The translations under genes and the position numbers were made by a program. DNA of 64,000 nucleotides. It comes from Rhynchonema sp. JSB1_4 (taxonomy: Eukaryota > Nematoda > Chromadorea > Monhysterida > Xyalidae). The number at the start of each line of letters is the position of its first letter. Position 1 is the first letter of the stretch. The notes beneath the pieces were generated by a model. It searched no databases, was not told the origin of the DNA, and worked only from the letters and a program-made list of their open reading frames with translations. Shown here in pieces: positions 50,301 to 61,671 of this stretch. The stretch is from contig JASAMV010003866.1 of the NCBI GenBank assembly GCA_030248065.1, positions 20,497-84,496 on the forward strand. Reading direction: 5' to 3'.

Positions 50301-51481
50301 TATTTCACATAGTAACCATAAAATTTAGCCCGCCCACTACAAGGGGGGACCCTTATAGAAAAAATAGACAAAATTTTAATATTGTAGACTAAACCTAAAA
50401 AAAAAGAAAAAACCTGTCTTTGTGGAAATTATAAATTTTAGGAATAAAATTTTCATAATTGAATGTTGAGACATTGAGGCGCCCCATTTTCATTCAATAG
50501 AACTAAGAAACAAAAAAACACCAAAAATAAGATATCCCTTCTTCTATTACCGTATTTTTGCTTGTTCTTTCTTTGCCTGTTTTGGCAAGAGGCATTACAA
50601 AAAATTATTTTTTTCTACAAGGGGGGACCCTTATAGAAAAAATAGACAAAATTTTACAATTTGTTTTTTCTTTTAAAAAGGACAAAAAACCAGATTCAAT
50701 CGGGTAGACGCCGCCATCCTCTTCAAAGTTAGAAGAAACTAAATTTAATCTAAATTCTCCATTTATTCTTTCTTTTGAAATATCTTTTCATCAAAAATAC
50801 CCGGGGCGTATGAATATAATTAATTTTTTTTCAAGCTCTATTGGAGTTTTTTAACCAATTGCCATTGGAGGCTTTGGCAATTGGATGCTGCCTGAACTTT
50901 TGATTTTTTTTCTGAAATTTCTTCTTTTTTTATTTGTTTTTTATTAATTTTAATACTAGGACAAAAAACCAGATTCAATCGGGTAGACGCCGCCATCCTC
51001 TTAATCAAAGGGTTCCCCCCTTGTAGAAAAAAATAATTTTTTTTAATTACTGAAAACTTATGTCATTTTTTTATGTGCGCGTTAGTTGCCGCCACAGCAG
51101 GATTTCACCAATGTAACAAGTCACACAAAGAATTTTTCATGCAGGACCCGCAACCCGCCAGTGATCAACCAACGCGTTATGCGTGCCTCAAGAATCACCG
51201 CAACCTCTGATCACAACACACCTTGTGCAAGTGCGTGCAGCCCAGCGACACGCAAGCAGAATGTTGCAATCGAAAACGAAATAGTCCCGCACCTTTCGAC
51301 AAACATTCATATCGAGCAGGAAATTCTGTGCGAGCCGTTTAGACGCCGGAATGGCCAACATGCGAAGCAAGTCACCGAGATTGGGCAGGTAGGGCAGACG
51401 ATTCATGCTTGATTGATCAGTTGGTGCGCTCGAAACACAGCGCACGGCACTGGTGACCATACACATGAGATGAAGATGCAA
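47349..51481 (-). CDS. TFB1M: Mitochondrial 12S rRNA dimethyladenosine transferase 1 (TFB1M)
   Basis: KsgA/Dim1-family methyltransferase that dimethylates two adjacent adenines near the 3' end of the mitochondrial small rRNA. Exons on the minus strand: 51293-51481, 49897-50043, 49527-49616, 49203-49288, 48541-48722, 47701-47908, 47349-47583; 378 aa, exactly in phase. Family motifs: LAQNFLLDMNV, the SAM-binding VCEIGPGPGGLTRAIL (about residues 77-92), LDVIEIDHRFLP, the catalytic IGNLPFNISLPLI (about 157-169), LYLTFQREVAYRL, TVFTPRPDVDVSLV and the C-terminal LFLYNYRE. I chose the ATG at 51481 because it adds a leader with Arg and few acidic residues (MVTSAVRCVSSAP), as expected for mitochondrial import. 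A start at 51406 (MNRLPYLPNLG) is possible. Confidence 0.93.
48993..49089. mobile_element. Small palindromic element
   Basis: Imperfect palindrome: AATAATTATTTTCGCTCCCG is mirrored by CGGGAGCGCGAAGTGATTAT, with an inner ATGTATGCATATTGCATACAT hairpin (21 bases, 49025-49045). It lies in a TFB1M intron. Confidence 0.6.
50331..51065. other. AT-rich, repeat-bearing block inside a TFB1M intron
   Basis: Base composition changes sharply here. It contains a direct repeat (ACAAGGGGGGACCCTTATAG plus about 22 bases at 50337 and 50615, with an inverted partial copy at about 51008-51043) and a second direct repeat of 45 bases (GGGTAGACGCCGCCATCCTC inside copies at 50679 and 50958). It has no terminal inverted repeat like the MITEs in the window. 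It looks foreign, perhaps organellar or bacterial, but I cannot identify the source. Confidence 0.55.
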
Positions 51482-53019
51482 CCTTCATAACGGAAATGGA
51501 GAGAGCAAAGCATGTAAATTTCAGCTGCCCTGCTGGTAAACAACCAAAATCATGAAAAATCAAAAGACTCCGTGAGGGACTTTTGAAGCGAAACATTTTA
51601 TTCGTTAGTTTAGTTCGGAGGCCAGAATAATTTTCAATAAAAACATTGATCAGCACGATTACAAACGATCAGAAATCAAACGGGATACAAAAACAGCGAG
51701 CGTTTTTTGTGACACATTGTTAAACGATATAATGACAGCAACACGCGCAATAGCCCCATTAAGCATAAAAACTCGCTTGTTTGTCACCAGAGCTAAGAAT
51801 ATTTTGAGAAAAACAACAACAATAAAATGAAAATGAAACAGAAAAAGCTCGCGGCAATATAAAATTAAGCATATTTTTGTGTGACAACAAAAGTACTGTG
51901 TTTAGAAAAAGAACAATTATACATTTCTGTGAGGCGGCAGTGCATGCAACAACACAGGAATATTCGGGAGCCCCGCTCACTTCACTGCAATAAATAATAT
52001 ATTCCACACCAATTATTTCGTTGTACGGTATATCACGCACCACAGTCAAACTATACTTGGTCTACGAACCCAAAATCACCAAGTATATCAAATGTGAATC
52101 AGGGAATTATATAATTAAGTACTACATACACAAAACCACAACAACGTACGGGGCAGTAACCGGATTCTGTGACGCAAGGGATTATCTGGGAACTCAGAGA
52201 AGCTCACCGATAGATCGCAATAACAGACATAATTTGCGATTGCCGGTTAGGTGAACCACAAAACACAAAAAGTGAATACATAGTTTTGAACCAAAACACA
52301 GGTAAAAGGTTGAGACAGACTAGAATCGCCACAAAAATGGCCATTACACACATTGACCATTTCTGTTCGCAGCATACAATTGAGCCAACATGATAATAAC
52401 TTTGGTGTTATACGTGCGTTGAGTGAAGTTCACACAGAATTCGCTGTTTGGTTGATTATGATGCCAGAGAATAGGAAGAGTTTGAGCACTTGACTTGTTG
52501 CGAGTTAGTTATCCAGTACTTGACCGGGTACCTGTTCCTCGACCGTTAACTATTGCGGAACAACTTGTACCCAACAACTAACACGCAATAAAAAAATTGA
52601 GACTTAACGTTCAGACTTATACCGTATAGTAAATTTCCAAATTCGCTGCCGCACACTAAAATACGCCACATAGTTAATGTCCAGATATAAACCCGAAAAT
52701 CAACTGTTGAAACATTCCGGCAGCAGACACACGTGCAGCTTGCCAGCCAGCCGTGCAGCTGTGCGCAATGTTTCAGAACTGCGCGTGGTTAGCTTTCGGG
52801 TTTATACGTGGACATTAACTATGGGGCGTATTTTAGTGTGCGGCAGCGAATTTAGAAATTTACTATACCAGCTTTAAATAACGTTACTTGAGTGCGGGTG
52901 AATTATGGACATTTGACACAGCGTGAATTAATAGAGCTGAGCGATTGAATCAAAACGATCGAAATATGAGAGCGAGTTATCTGTTGCGATATATTGTGAA
53001 CGCGATGCAATACGAGGCA
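51482..53019. other. Spacer between TFB1M and the extended synaptotagmin gene
   Basis: Contains the TFB1M promoter side (51.5-52 kb, AT-rich), a full MITE at 52625-52867 and the 3' end region of the extended synaptotagmin gene. No further gene seen. Confidence 0.6.
52625..52867. mobile_element. Palindromic MITE, TATAGTAAATTTC family, full copy
   Basis: Ends TATAGTAAATTTCCAAATTC and AGAAATTTACTATA. Arms include GCTGCCGCACACTAAAATAC and its complement. The centre carries GTTGAAACATTCCGGCAGC and GCGCAATGTTTCAGAAC. Very similar to 38137-38381. Its right end lies about 150 bases beyond the E-Syt stop codon. Confidence 0.9.
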
Positions 53020-56000
53020 CTATGAGGTTTCTCTCGGTGGTTCCAGCTCGTACCTGGAAATCACTATTTCATAAGAAATGCAGCAATTGAGACAAACAAG
53101 TCATTTGCCGACCACACTTACCACGTTTCGATTTCGTGTCCGGCTTTGAAATCGGCGAGACTCAACAGGTACTGAATCGGTAAGACTTTGTTGTTTATGG
53201 ATGATAAAATTATGCAAAAAAAACAAACGATTTTCATAAAAAAATGACAATATCAACACAATGTGACATACCCGTCCAAGCACGGGTGGTTTGGCGAACA
53301 CTCCGTAGGTGGCACCGTCCTTCAGCTTGAAAATCACATTGTATTCGGCCAGATTCTGCTGCAGAATGTCGAACTCGAAACTGAAATCGAACCAGCTGTG
53401 AAGATGATGGAACAAACATTTTGGCACTTTTTGATTCAATCCTCGCACCACCTTTCATCCCAAACCGGTTCGAGCGACTTTTCGACAACGGACGTCTTGT
53501 GTTTGATGATGTGATCTCGGAGCCGCGAAGTGACCTTCACCTGACAGTACGGGTCGGCCGAACCCTGATAGTCGATTGAGGGCACACGGCTGCAATTGGG
53601 CGTATAATTAAATGAAAGAGAAAATACGACAAACAATGAAAGAGAAAAACAACAATTACATTGCACGAAATACGGTGACGACCAGTTTGCAATCGTTGAA
53701 ATCGTACCGTAACCCAATGTGCAACTTGCCACACGTGCCGATCGCCAGTGAACGAACACTGAAACATCAAAAGTATTTCATGATTGTACATACATGGATG
53801 CTCAGAAAAAAACGCCAAAAACTTTAGTCAGTGTTAATTGACATAAAGAACAAGCGAAGCACAAACCCGTATCACATGCACCAGCCACAAAAATGAATCA
53901 CGCACCTGCCCTCCTTTATTCGATGTTTCGGATTTCTCATTCTGCGCAGCAGTCCGCCCCTGTGCTTCTTCAACATGGAACGATCCAACGAACCAGTGAA
54001 CAAACTCTCATCGTCCGGATAGCCATTGATCGAACTGTATAGCGGGTCTGCAATCGCATTCAAAAATTGTTTGACTCATGTTCTCGCATGTAAACCCAGT
54101 AGTGGTTCTTTTAATTGGTTCTGCCAATCATGTTGAAAAATTGCTATCTGGTGCATTCGCACTGACGATGTCCAGGGGCACGCCCGTCTGTGAAAACGAG
54201 CCGGAACTCACTGCTGCCACCACGTTCTATTGATATATTCACTGGTCTTACCATTATTATTGATGTGCAGAGTGGGCACGTTGAGATGTGGCGGCACGGG
54301 TGGTTTCGACTCGAGTGTACCGTAACCGGACTCTGTGCCCTTCTGCACCGATGCACTCGCAATGTTGTGATCGGTCGAACTTCGTGCCGCATCGATGTCG
54401 TGCGACTCGCACGCGTCGCGGGTGGGGGGACGACCGCGTAGGGGCTGAAACATTCGGTATCGATAGGACAAACATGACCCTACAACCGAAGTCTTCCATA
54501 CCTCTTCTTGAATAGAGCCGGGGTCGTCGTATGGAAAACTTCGGGATATGCGCGTTTTTTTGCAAATCTATTGCTCCACACCGCGTTGTGGCAATCCATC
54601 GATATTATGATGCATTTTATTAGGCCCAAAAATATCTCTTACAGCAAGCTAATCATGAGTAAAATTGGGAGCAAAATGGAACCGGAACAAACTAATATTA
54701 ACGTGATGCAGAAATGGAGCAAAAATACCGGTTGGAGTGGATAAGCAGATTCAATGTAAGAAAAGACAACCCTAAAAACAAACTGATCCTAGACATTAAA
54801 TCGAAGCATACGTAGATCATGTTACACAACCAGAACAAGCCTATATCAATAGGACCGGAAGAAAATGAGAAGCACTCAATCAACGTGGACAGATTACCAG
54901 CTTATTAACCATCGATGCGATGTCATGCATAAGTTCTCATGAAGAGCATGAAAATTTAGTGAGATGCATTTGAGCTGCGCAACGTCGAAACAACAATCCA
55001 GGAAGTACACCATCACAATGCAGAGTAAATCAAATGTGTAAAATTTAGAAAAGTTAACAAGCAAAATCACGCGACGACGCAAGAGTTTGACAGACAATGG
55101 TACCCAAGAAGGGGACCGAAAGAAGGAGCCTGCTGTAATTTCGGTTGCCGGAATAGTCTCACTTCCATACCCAGCTACTGAGTCAGTATCCTTTCACCGC
55201 AGCTTGGAACGTATATCTAGATGTGCACCTATTGCAATTTCAAAACAAATCCAATGAATGCAAATAAACTCAAACTTGGAATAAAACTGAAAAAATCTAA
55301 ATTTCCACGATAAACTATATGTGACGATCTCATGGACTAATAAATATTTGGCATTGTAATGATATAATACGTGCTTCAATCGTTGTTTTCCCGCACAGAA
55401 AATATGGACGACGGAATTAAGTTGGTTGGCATAGCTCGATTTCAACTGTTATAAATAAACGAACACCAAGATGGTGGGGTCGATACACGAACACCAAATA
55501 AAAAATTATGGACACAGGGGAGGCACAAAACAATCATCTTCACCAGTCATGCAATTCAACACGTTTGCAGCTAATGTTTCATCATTCTTCCTTCTTATCC
55601 CCGTCACCTTTGGGTTGACTGAGTGGCCTGTTGGATGCGCCTGGCGCACTGCCTTTTAGCGGCTGAAAACAGGAAGGTTGTTGAACTAAAATCGGTCCTT
55701 GTTTGAAGTACGCGAGGCAAGTGAAACTAATAAAGGTACTCGGGAAGGGAAATGATGACTGCATGATATGCTACATTTTTAAACGTACAATGGGTCACTT
55801 CAATAAAGTAGGTGTTTCAACACACATTTTGCAGTCGTCAAAACAGTATTGTAACAGTGGCATCACGGATGTTAGGAGGCCGATAGACAAGAGACCAAAA
55901 TGAAATTAGTTGACCGAAATAGGCGCCGATAAATAAAAGCCAAGTTTAGCTTCAACAACCTTCCCGTTTTACACACACCCCCGTCGAAGACATCGAGATT

Positions 56001-59000
56001 AGTCAATTGTTGTGCATTAGTGTTTGTCATGCAACAAGCCAAATCATTAGTGACAACATTACTATCAGAAGATACAGGAATACAATTTTAGGTGACGGTG
56101 ACGTGACACAACAGCGCGTGTGTCAATGAAACATGGACCGTTATCAAACTGGGTGACCGAATCTGTCTTGGTCGCGTGACGTTTTGAATAAGAAAGAAAT
56201 TTACTGCGACGATTAATTTCGGGACCGGCATACACCACGGCCTGAGAACAATGTTCAGGTCCGAAACAAGTGGCACTTGTAACTTTCGAAATATGATTAC
56301 ATAATACACAATAGTTCTGTGACCAAGGCCGATCCTATCACCGAGTTTGATACAGCGCTGATTAAGTTAGGCACATTCTACCCTCTTTATAGTGACGTTG
56401 ACGGGACCGTAGATATCCACTACATAGAGTGGTAAAGTACGAGGTGAAAAGCTTGTCGGGGACCAATATACCGCGGGAAAACATCCACTATATAGAGCTT
56501 CCCTCGACTACATAGGGGGTAGACTGTACCAGTGATTAGTTATTCAGGGTAAAGGGGAAGGATGCCAAAACAGCGTAGGAAAGGAAGGACCAAACGCAGT
56601 GACTCACCCTCAAACGAATCGACATGGTCAGCCTGGTCTCATGTGTGCCCAATTGCAGACTGAAGTTCTTCTGGACGAATTCCAAGTTTCGTTCGGCCAA
56701 CAGGCCCGACAACGAGACCACACAGCTGCCGAGACTGCGTTTCGTGTTCACATCGCGCGCCTGTGGGGAAGATCATGTTGAGAATTTTTTGAGAGCGTTG
56801 TCTGATCTTCAAAGCGCACTCGGCGCAAAGCTCTGTGCGCTTCGAGGAGCAGGCAATCGGTTTGAAAAAATCCTCCAATACGAGCTGCATCTGCGAGAAA
56901 TCCCTGTTAGAGACTTTCCGAAAAACAGACGTAACGTGATCACTATGTATGAACATAATGCTTCCAAACATAAACCCACTGCAGGTCAAACTGGATGTTC
57001 AGCGCACTTAATACAATTTTCGCTACGCACCTCGACTTTCATCTGTTGCGACTCGGGATGGCTGACAAAGAAGATGAACTTCTCGCCCCATTCCGGGTTG
57101 ATGGTCTTGAATTTCTGCGATGTTTCCTTCGTTTCCTTGCCCAACTCCAACGTGATGTATGGCGATGGCTCGACGCCGACTTTGGGGAACTGAAAATTGT
57201 GCTGGTGCACTAGGCGAATATCGAACCAGCGGAAATAGAGCACAGTAAACACCAGAGAAGTTGTATTAAGCCCGCTCTAACATGTCTTGACCCCTGCATT
57301 CAGCACATTATTTGCGCACATTCAGTGCATGATGACGACAACGTACGGGCATGTCCCTCGCATTGTCGACGAACACCATCAACATGGCCGAATGCATGGT
57401 GCGATTGGCCTTCAACCATTCCGACTCCCATTGATCGATCTCGAGGTCACGCGGATTGTGCGACAACGACATCCAGTAGATCTTGAGATGCAACGAACCC
57501 GACTCGGCACCGTCAAGGTCGAACCACTGCAATCGTAACGCTTGCCATTTTCACACTTTTCGCCCACAAAAGCACTATCAGACTAATAGTACTGTCGGCA
57601 AATCAAGCAATAATACACGAGAAATAATACGTCTGAGTTGACGACTTGATTTGACCACAGTACTATTAGCACGTAATCATTACAGACACTCGCACTCGCA
57701 TGTCCATGAGTTGGCTGTGTGTGCATATTAGTGTTTGTAGACCGAACAGTAAACGCCCAATTATTGGACCAGATGCGGCGATCCAACTCCGTCACGTACC
57801 ACAGAGTGAGAGTAATTTGTGCACAACAACGCACACAACAGCAATTACAGTCACATGGGCTAATAAGTGAAACATTTGGTCATTTAGTGAGTCAGATACA
57901 CGATTTTCACGCTTGTCAGCTGACGACGACCGATCTTAATCAACATTGAATAGTTCGCGCTGACATTTCACATAGCACTTCGCAGAGACAGCGTCTGGAC
58001 TGAACTCGAAAAGCAACATAGCATTGTATTAGCGAGCCCCAAATAAACAACGTGTGTCACTGTTTGCACAAACCTCCTACAATACGTCATCTCAACAAGG
58101 ATGTTTTTGCAATTAGACGGCTACCGGTGTCAAGTGAATTCTTGATTTGACTGGTCACAAGCAAATTACACTGGTCACAAACGTACCTGATCAATAGAGC
58201 CGCGCTGACGCACAGTTGACAGGTCGAGACTAATACGGCCCAACTCTTCATCCTTGCCCTGATCCTCGTCGTACAGCTCGACGCGCAAACGTTGGCCACT
58301 TGCTTCGGCAACCACAGCCTATAAATGCAACACGTGGAACATCAGGTTGGTAAGTGACATCTGAGATAATGAGTGCAGATAGTGGTATTTCCAGAGCAAG
58401 CAATGCTTGGCCAAACACAAGTGTACAATTGAGGCTTTTCCATGGAACGCAATTTGCAGTAGAAAAAACAGGAACAGACTTTTGTCAGTATTTTACCAAC
58501 TAGATTGCACATTACCTCAAAGAAGTTATTCCAAATAGCATTAGACTAAATACATCACGTTAGGTACAGTTGCAAGGCACTTAATATACAACCTGCGCAG
58601 TGAATTGCGCTCACCTCATAGAATTCATTCCATACGGGATTCAGGTTGTTATCAATCACCTTGGTCTTGAAGACTTGGTTGCCGACTGAAACAAGATAAC
58701 GAATGATAAAGACCGATTGGCAATAACTCTGCTGAACTCGGGCTGACCGCTGACTGTGACCGTTTCGTATCCTGGTGCAGCTCGGAGGAGATCAACCATA
58801 TTAAACGCCTGTAGCTTAACATTCTAAAGCTTCGGGTGGCAGAAAAATGACTTCTTAGTGCAGCCGGACTAGATCATACGACTCAGAGTGTATCTGAGAA
58901 AGAGTAATTTTCATTCCCGTGCTTTTAAACTCAGAAAGACATCGCAAAACTTGTGTCCGACCCGACTGATCAAAACGTTTCTCAATTTTGCTCCCGCACC

Positions 59001-61671
59001 GAGCCAACAAGTCTGGCGAGGTGAGTGCGTGACTCACGTGTAACGACGGCATAGGGGTCGGATCGTCCCTTCTTGATGAAGCTGATGTCCTTGTTCATCA
59101 ATTCGCGCGCCTCGGCCACGTGCAGCCGAATAATGCCGTCCGGCTCGGGGAAGTACAACGCCAATCGGTCAACGGTGGGCACGAGTGGCACGACGATCTG
59201 ATTGGGAAGCACACAAATGGCCGCCATCTGTTGTTGCACCACCGAACGTACCGCCGCCCTGTGCAATGACGATGTGTGCATTGTTGACAGCAACTAATGT
59301 GCGTGGGTGTGTCAAATGTGAAGGCAAGCACAACGACACAAAGGTATGAGCGAACTTTGCTTGGACTTGTATTTTGCGATGCATACAGTCACCAGCATTA
59401 ATTTCGACCAGTGTAAAGTAATCTTGTTATATTCCACAAATAACAAAACCCCACGTGGTGCACGTACAGCGCGACGCGGGCAAGCGCAAAGTTAAGGCGC
59501 GAGTGCTTAGCTTTTCATGTATGAATGAAAGCGGACTGTTTCGTGCAGAAAGGCGCATCACGTGCGCATTGACGGAACGCAAAACAACCCGCCAAAGCCG
59601 ACGAAACCTCATGGAAACCGACGAATAACAAAACGCGAAACATAATTTTCTGCTAAAGTATTCCTCAGAATGACTGTGGGAAAGGGATAGAGACGATAGA
59701 ACGAGCGACCATAACTTACGGCCCCATACAAGAGCAAAGAGGCAAACGTCAACTTCTGAACATCACAAATGAATGCGTTGTTGTTGTGAATCCATGTTAT
59801 GCAAACACAAAACGCAACTCACATCAGTCCAGGCAGCTCCACCATTTCGCCAATACCGGTCAGGTTGAAGTCGACTACCTAAAAATTTAAACGTTAACGA
59901 AAAAAATCCGGCGACATGCAAAATCAAAAAAAAATAAGACAGTCTAACGGGATTATCGAGAAAGTGTGCAGACACGGCGCCGACCATCGGGGGGTACGCG
60001 ATAAGGGGAGCCAGATTGCAGCGAAGTTTGCCGGTGAACTGCAAAAAAAAACGTTGCCCATTAGGAGGAAACCCCAAACACAAGATTCAACTACGAACCT
60101 AAGTAAGATCAATGTGTGTCAACGTACCTGCAGCGCGTTCATTCCAGCCTTGAACGCGCCAACGGACGTGACAAACTCGCAGTCACCCGCGTATGCAACG
60201 TCCATGTCCATGATGATACGGTCACGACCAACGTTCTCCGTGTACACCTAAAATATGCACGTGTCAACGTCAACGTCAAATAATAGCCACTATAATTTTT
60301 GGTTCTCCGCAGTGAGCTCGATGGGTTTCCTCAGTCTGTTCTATTCACGACTTCTTTTATTAAGCTTGCGCTTATTTTACAATCACACACAAACACAAAT
60401 CTGGGGTTAAATTAATTGGGATTGGGACACCGCTTTTCTGCTTTTTCCTCTGTTCAAACTCAAAGTGGTCTTGCCCACACCGGCTGTGCTCAGTTGCCTG
60501 TTCGCCCCCAAGACCGTTCCCACACACAGCCCCCTTCCCAACGACCGACCTTAATGCCATGCACCCTCATCGGGACGTCGCCCATGTCAATCTGATCGAA
60601 TGAGAATGCCTTGAACGGACTCGGCAATGACGCTTTGACGGTCGGCTCGATCTGCTCCTTGATGTATTTCTTGGCGTACTCGCCGATGTACGGCCACGCT
60701 TGTAGAATCACCTGTCGCATTGACAAATGGCAATCATTGGGGCACCAACAACAATTGTGGTCGGTTACATCACACGCCAATAGGGAGAAATCAAACGCGG
60801 TCATCAGATTGCCCTTGCCTTCAGCAAGTCATGGTTTGTACATGAAACGTATAAGCATCATAAGAGGTTGACCAATCGCAATAACCTTGACCAACGATAA
60901 AAAAACCCTGTTTATTGGTGCCTGGGAACAGCTGAAGCTAGTGGCATTGGCTAAATTGTCCAAGGCAAGAGACTGGCCTGACCTGATTGCCATGTTTGAT
61001 ACCAGCACAACTGACCACCCAAACCTGCCTCATCGTTCACCCACCGACCGACCTTATTGATCCACTCGACCCTCTCCGTGTCCGGGAATTGCACCCAGGT
61101 GGGCAGGTCGGCCATGGTCGCCTCGACGATCTCCTTCTCGCGCAACGACGTCGCCCTCATCGCCAACAGTCGTTTCTCGCGTTGCTTCCACATTTTCGTC
61201 TTCAGAAAATTCAACGCCACAAAAATGATGATCCACGAAATCGAATAGTCGTAACGGCCTGCAAGGTCACAACAAATCTATATGATTGTCGGACGTGATA
61301 TAGAAAGTAACTGATAGTGCTGGGGCTGGATGCGTATCAGACACGGTGATAGATCCGCTCCTGCTATGACGCTTAGCATCGTCGAACGACTTTTCGACAT
61401 TTGCTGAGGCGCTAATTTCAAACAGCGTCATTGCTGTTTATCAGCGCACAGTCAGCAACCTTTCCCAAGAATAAATTTCAAGATCATGCAAAATAGGGAC
61501 GTGATCCACGCATGACCACCGCGTTTGATATCGACCAATCGACCTTAATGTTTCACGGCCATGCAAACACCGCAGCAATGATAGTGAAGTGAGTGACTTG
61601 CCTAAAGCCCACGAGAACGCCATCAACACCACGTTGCCGACCACCGGCAAGATGTAGCTGCTGAGCGGCAT
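53020..61671 (-). CDS. ESYT2: Extended synaptotagmin (E-Syt), SMP domain plus three C2 domains
   Basis: Tethers the ER to the plasma membrane and moves lipids. Exons on the minus strand: 61602-61671, 61053-61258, 60550-60711, 60128-60247, 59949-60038, 59823-59878, 59038-59258, 58615-58685, 58187-58318, 57347-57526, 57031-57189, 56608-56760, 54252-54444, 53906-54047, 53660-53758, 53452-53589, 53272-53395, 53122-53171, 53020-53053; 799 aa, all phases agree. Hydrophobic hairpin at residues 5-42, then LPTWVQFPDTERVEWINK starts the SMP domain (about 75-260; VYTENVGRDRI, VVDFNLTGIGEMVELPGL). C2A has RSDPYAVV, NPVWNEFYE and YDEDQGKDEE, so Ca2+-binding residues are present. C2B has PSPYITLEL instead of SDPY and probably does not bind Ca2+. 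C2C has GKLHIGLRYDFNDCKLVV, SADPYCQVKV and ends WYELEPPRETS. The first intron uses a GC donor (TTTAG|GCAAGT). ESYT2 versus ESYT1/3 is not resolved. Confidence 0.95.
54485..54545. repeat. Miniature copy of the ACCGGAGTTTTCC foldback family
   Basis: ACCGAAGTCTTCCATAC and GTATGGAAAACTTCGGGA pair as arms around AATAGAGCCGGGGTCG. Only about 60 bases; it lies some 40 bases from the E-Syt exon start at 54444. Confidence 0.55.
55582..55662 (-). CDS. Possible alternative last exon of the extended synaptotagmin
   Basis: After a TGTTTTCAG acceptor, phase 0 reads PLKGSAPGASNRPLSQPK then GDGDKKEE and stops. The preceding exon (ends 56608) is in phase 0, and the next standard exon (54444) starts with the similar PLRGRPP. 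The internal donor AAAG|GTGACG would leave phase 1 and does not fit the exon at 54444, so I read this as an alternative terminus that would drop C2C (about 566 aa). No AATAAA seen close downstream; could be a non-functional exon copy. Confidence 0.4.
   Translation of the reverse strand, partial: PLKGSAPGASNRPLSQPKGDGDKKEE

Noticed and set aside
55608..55662. Internal E-Syt exon using the donor AAAG|GTGACG
   Set aside because: It would leave phase 1, whereas the exon at 54444 must be entered in phase 0 to give the SVQKGTESGYGTLESK frame that continues into C2C.
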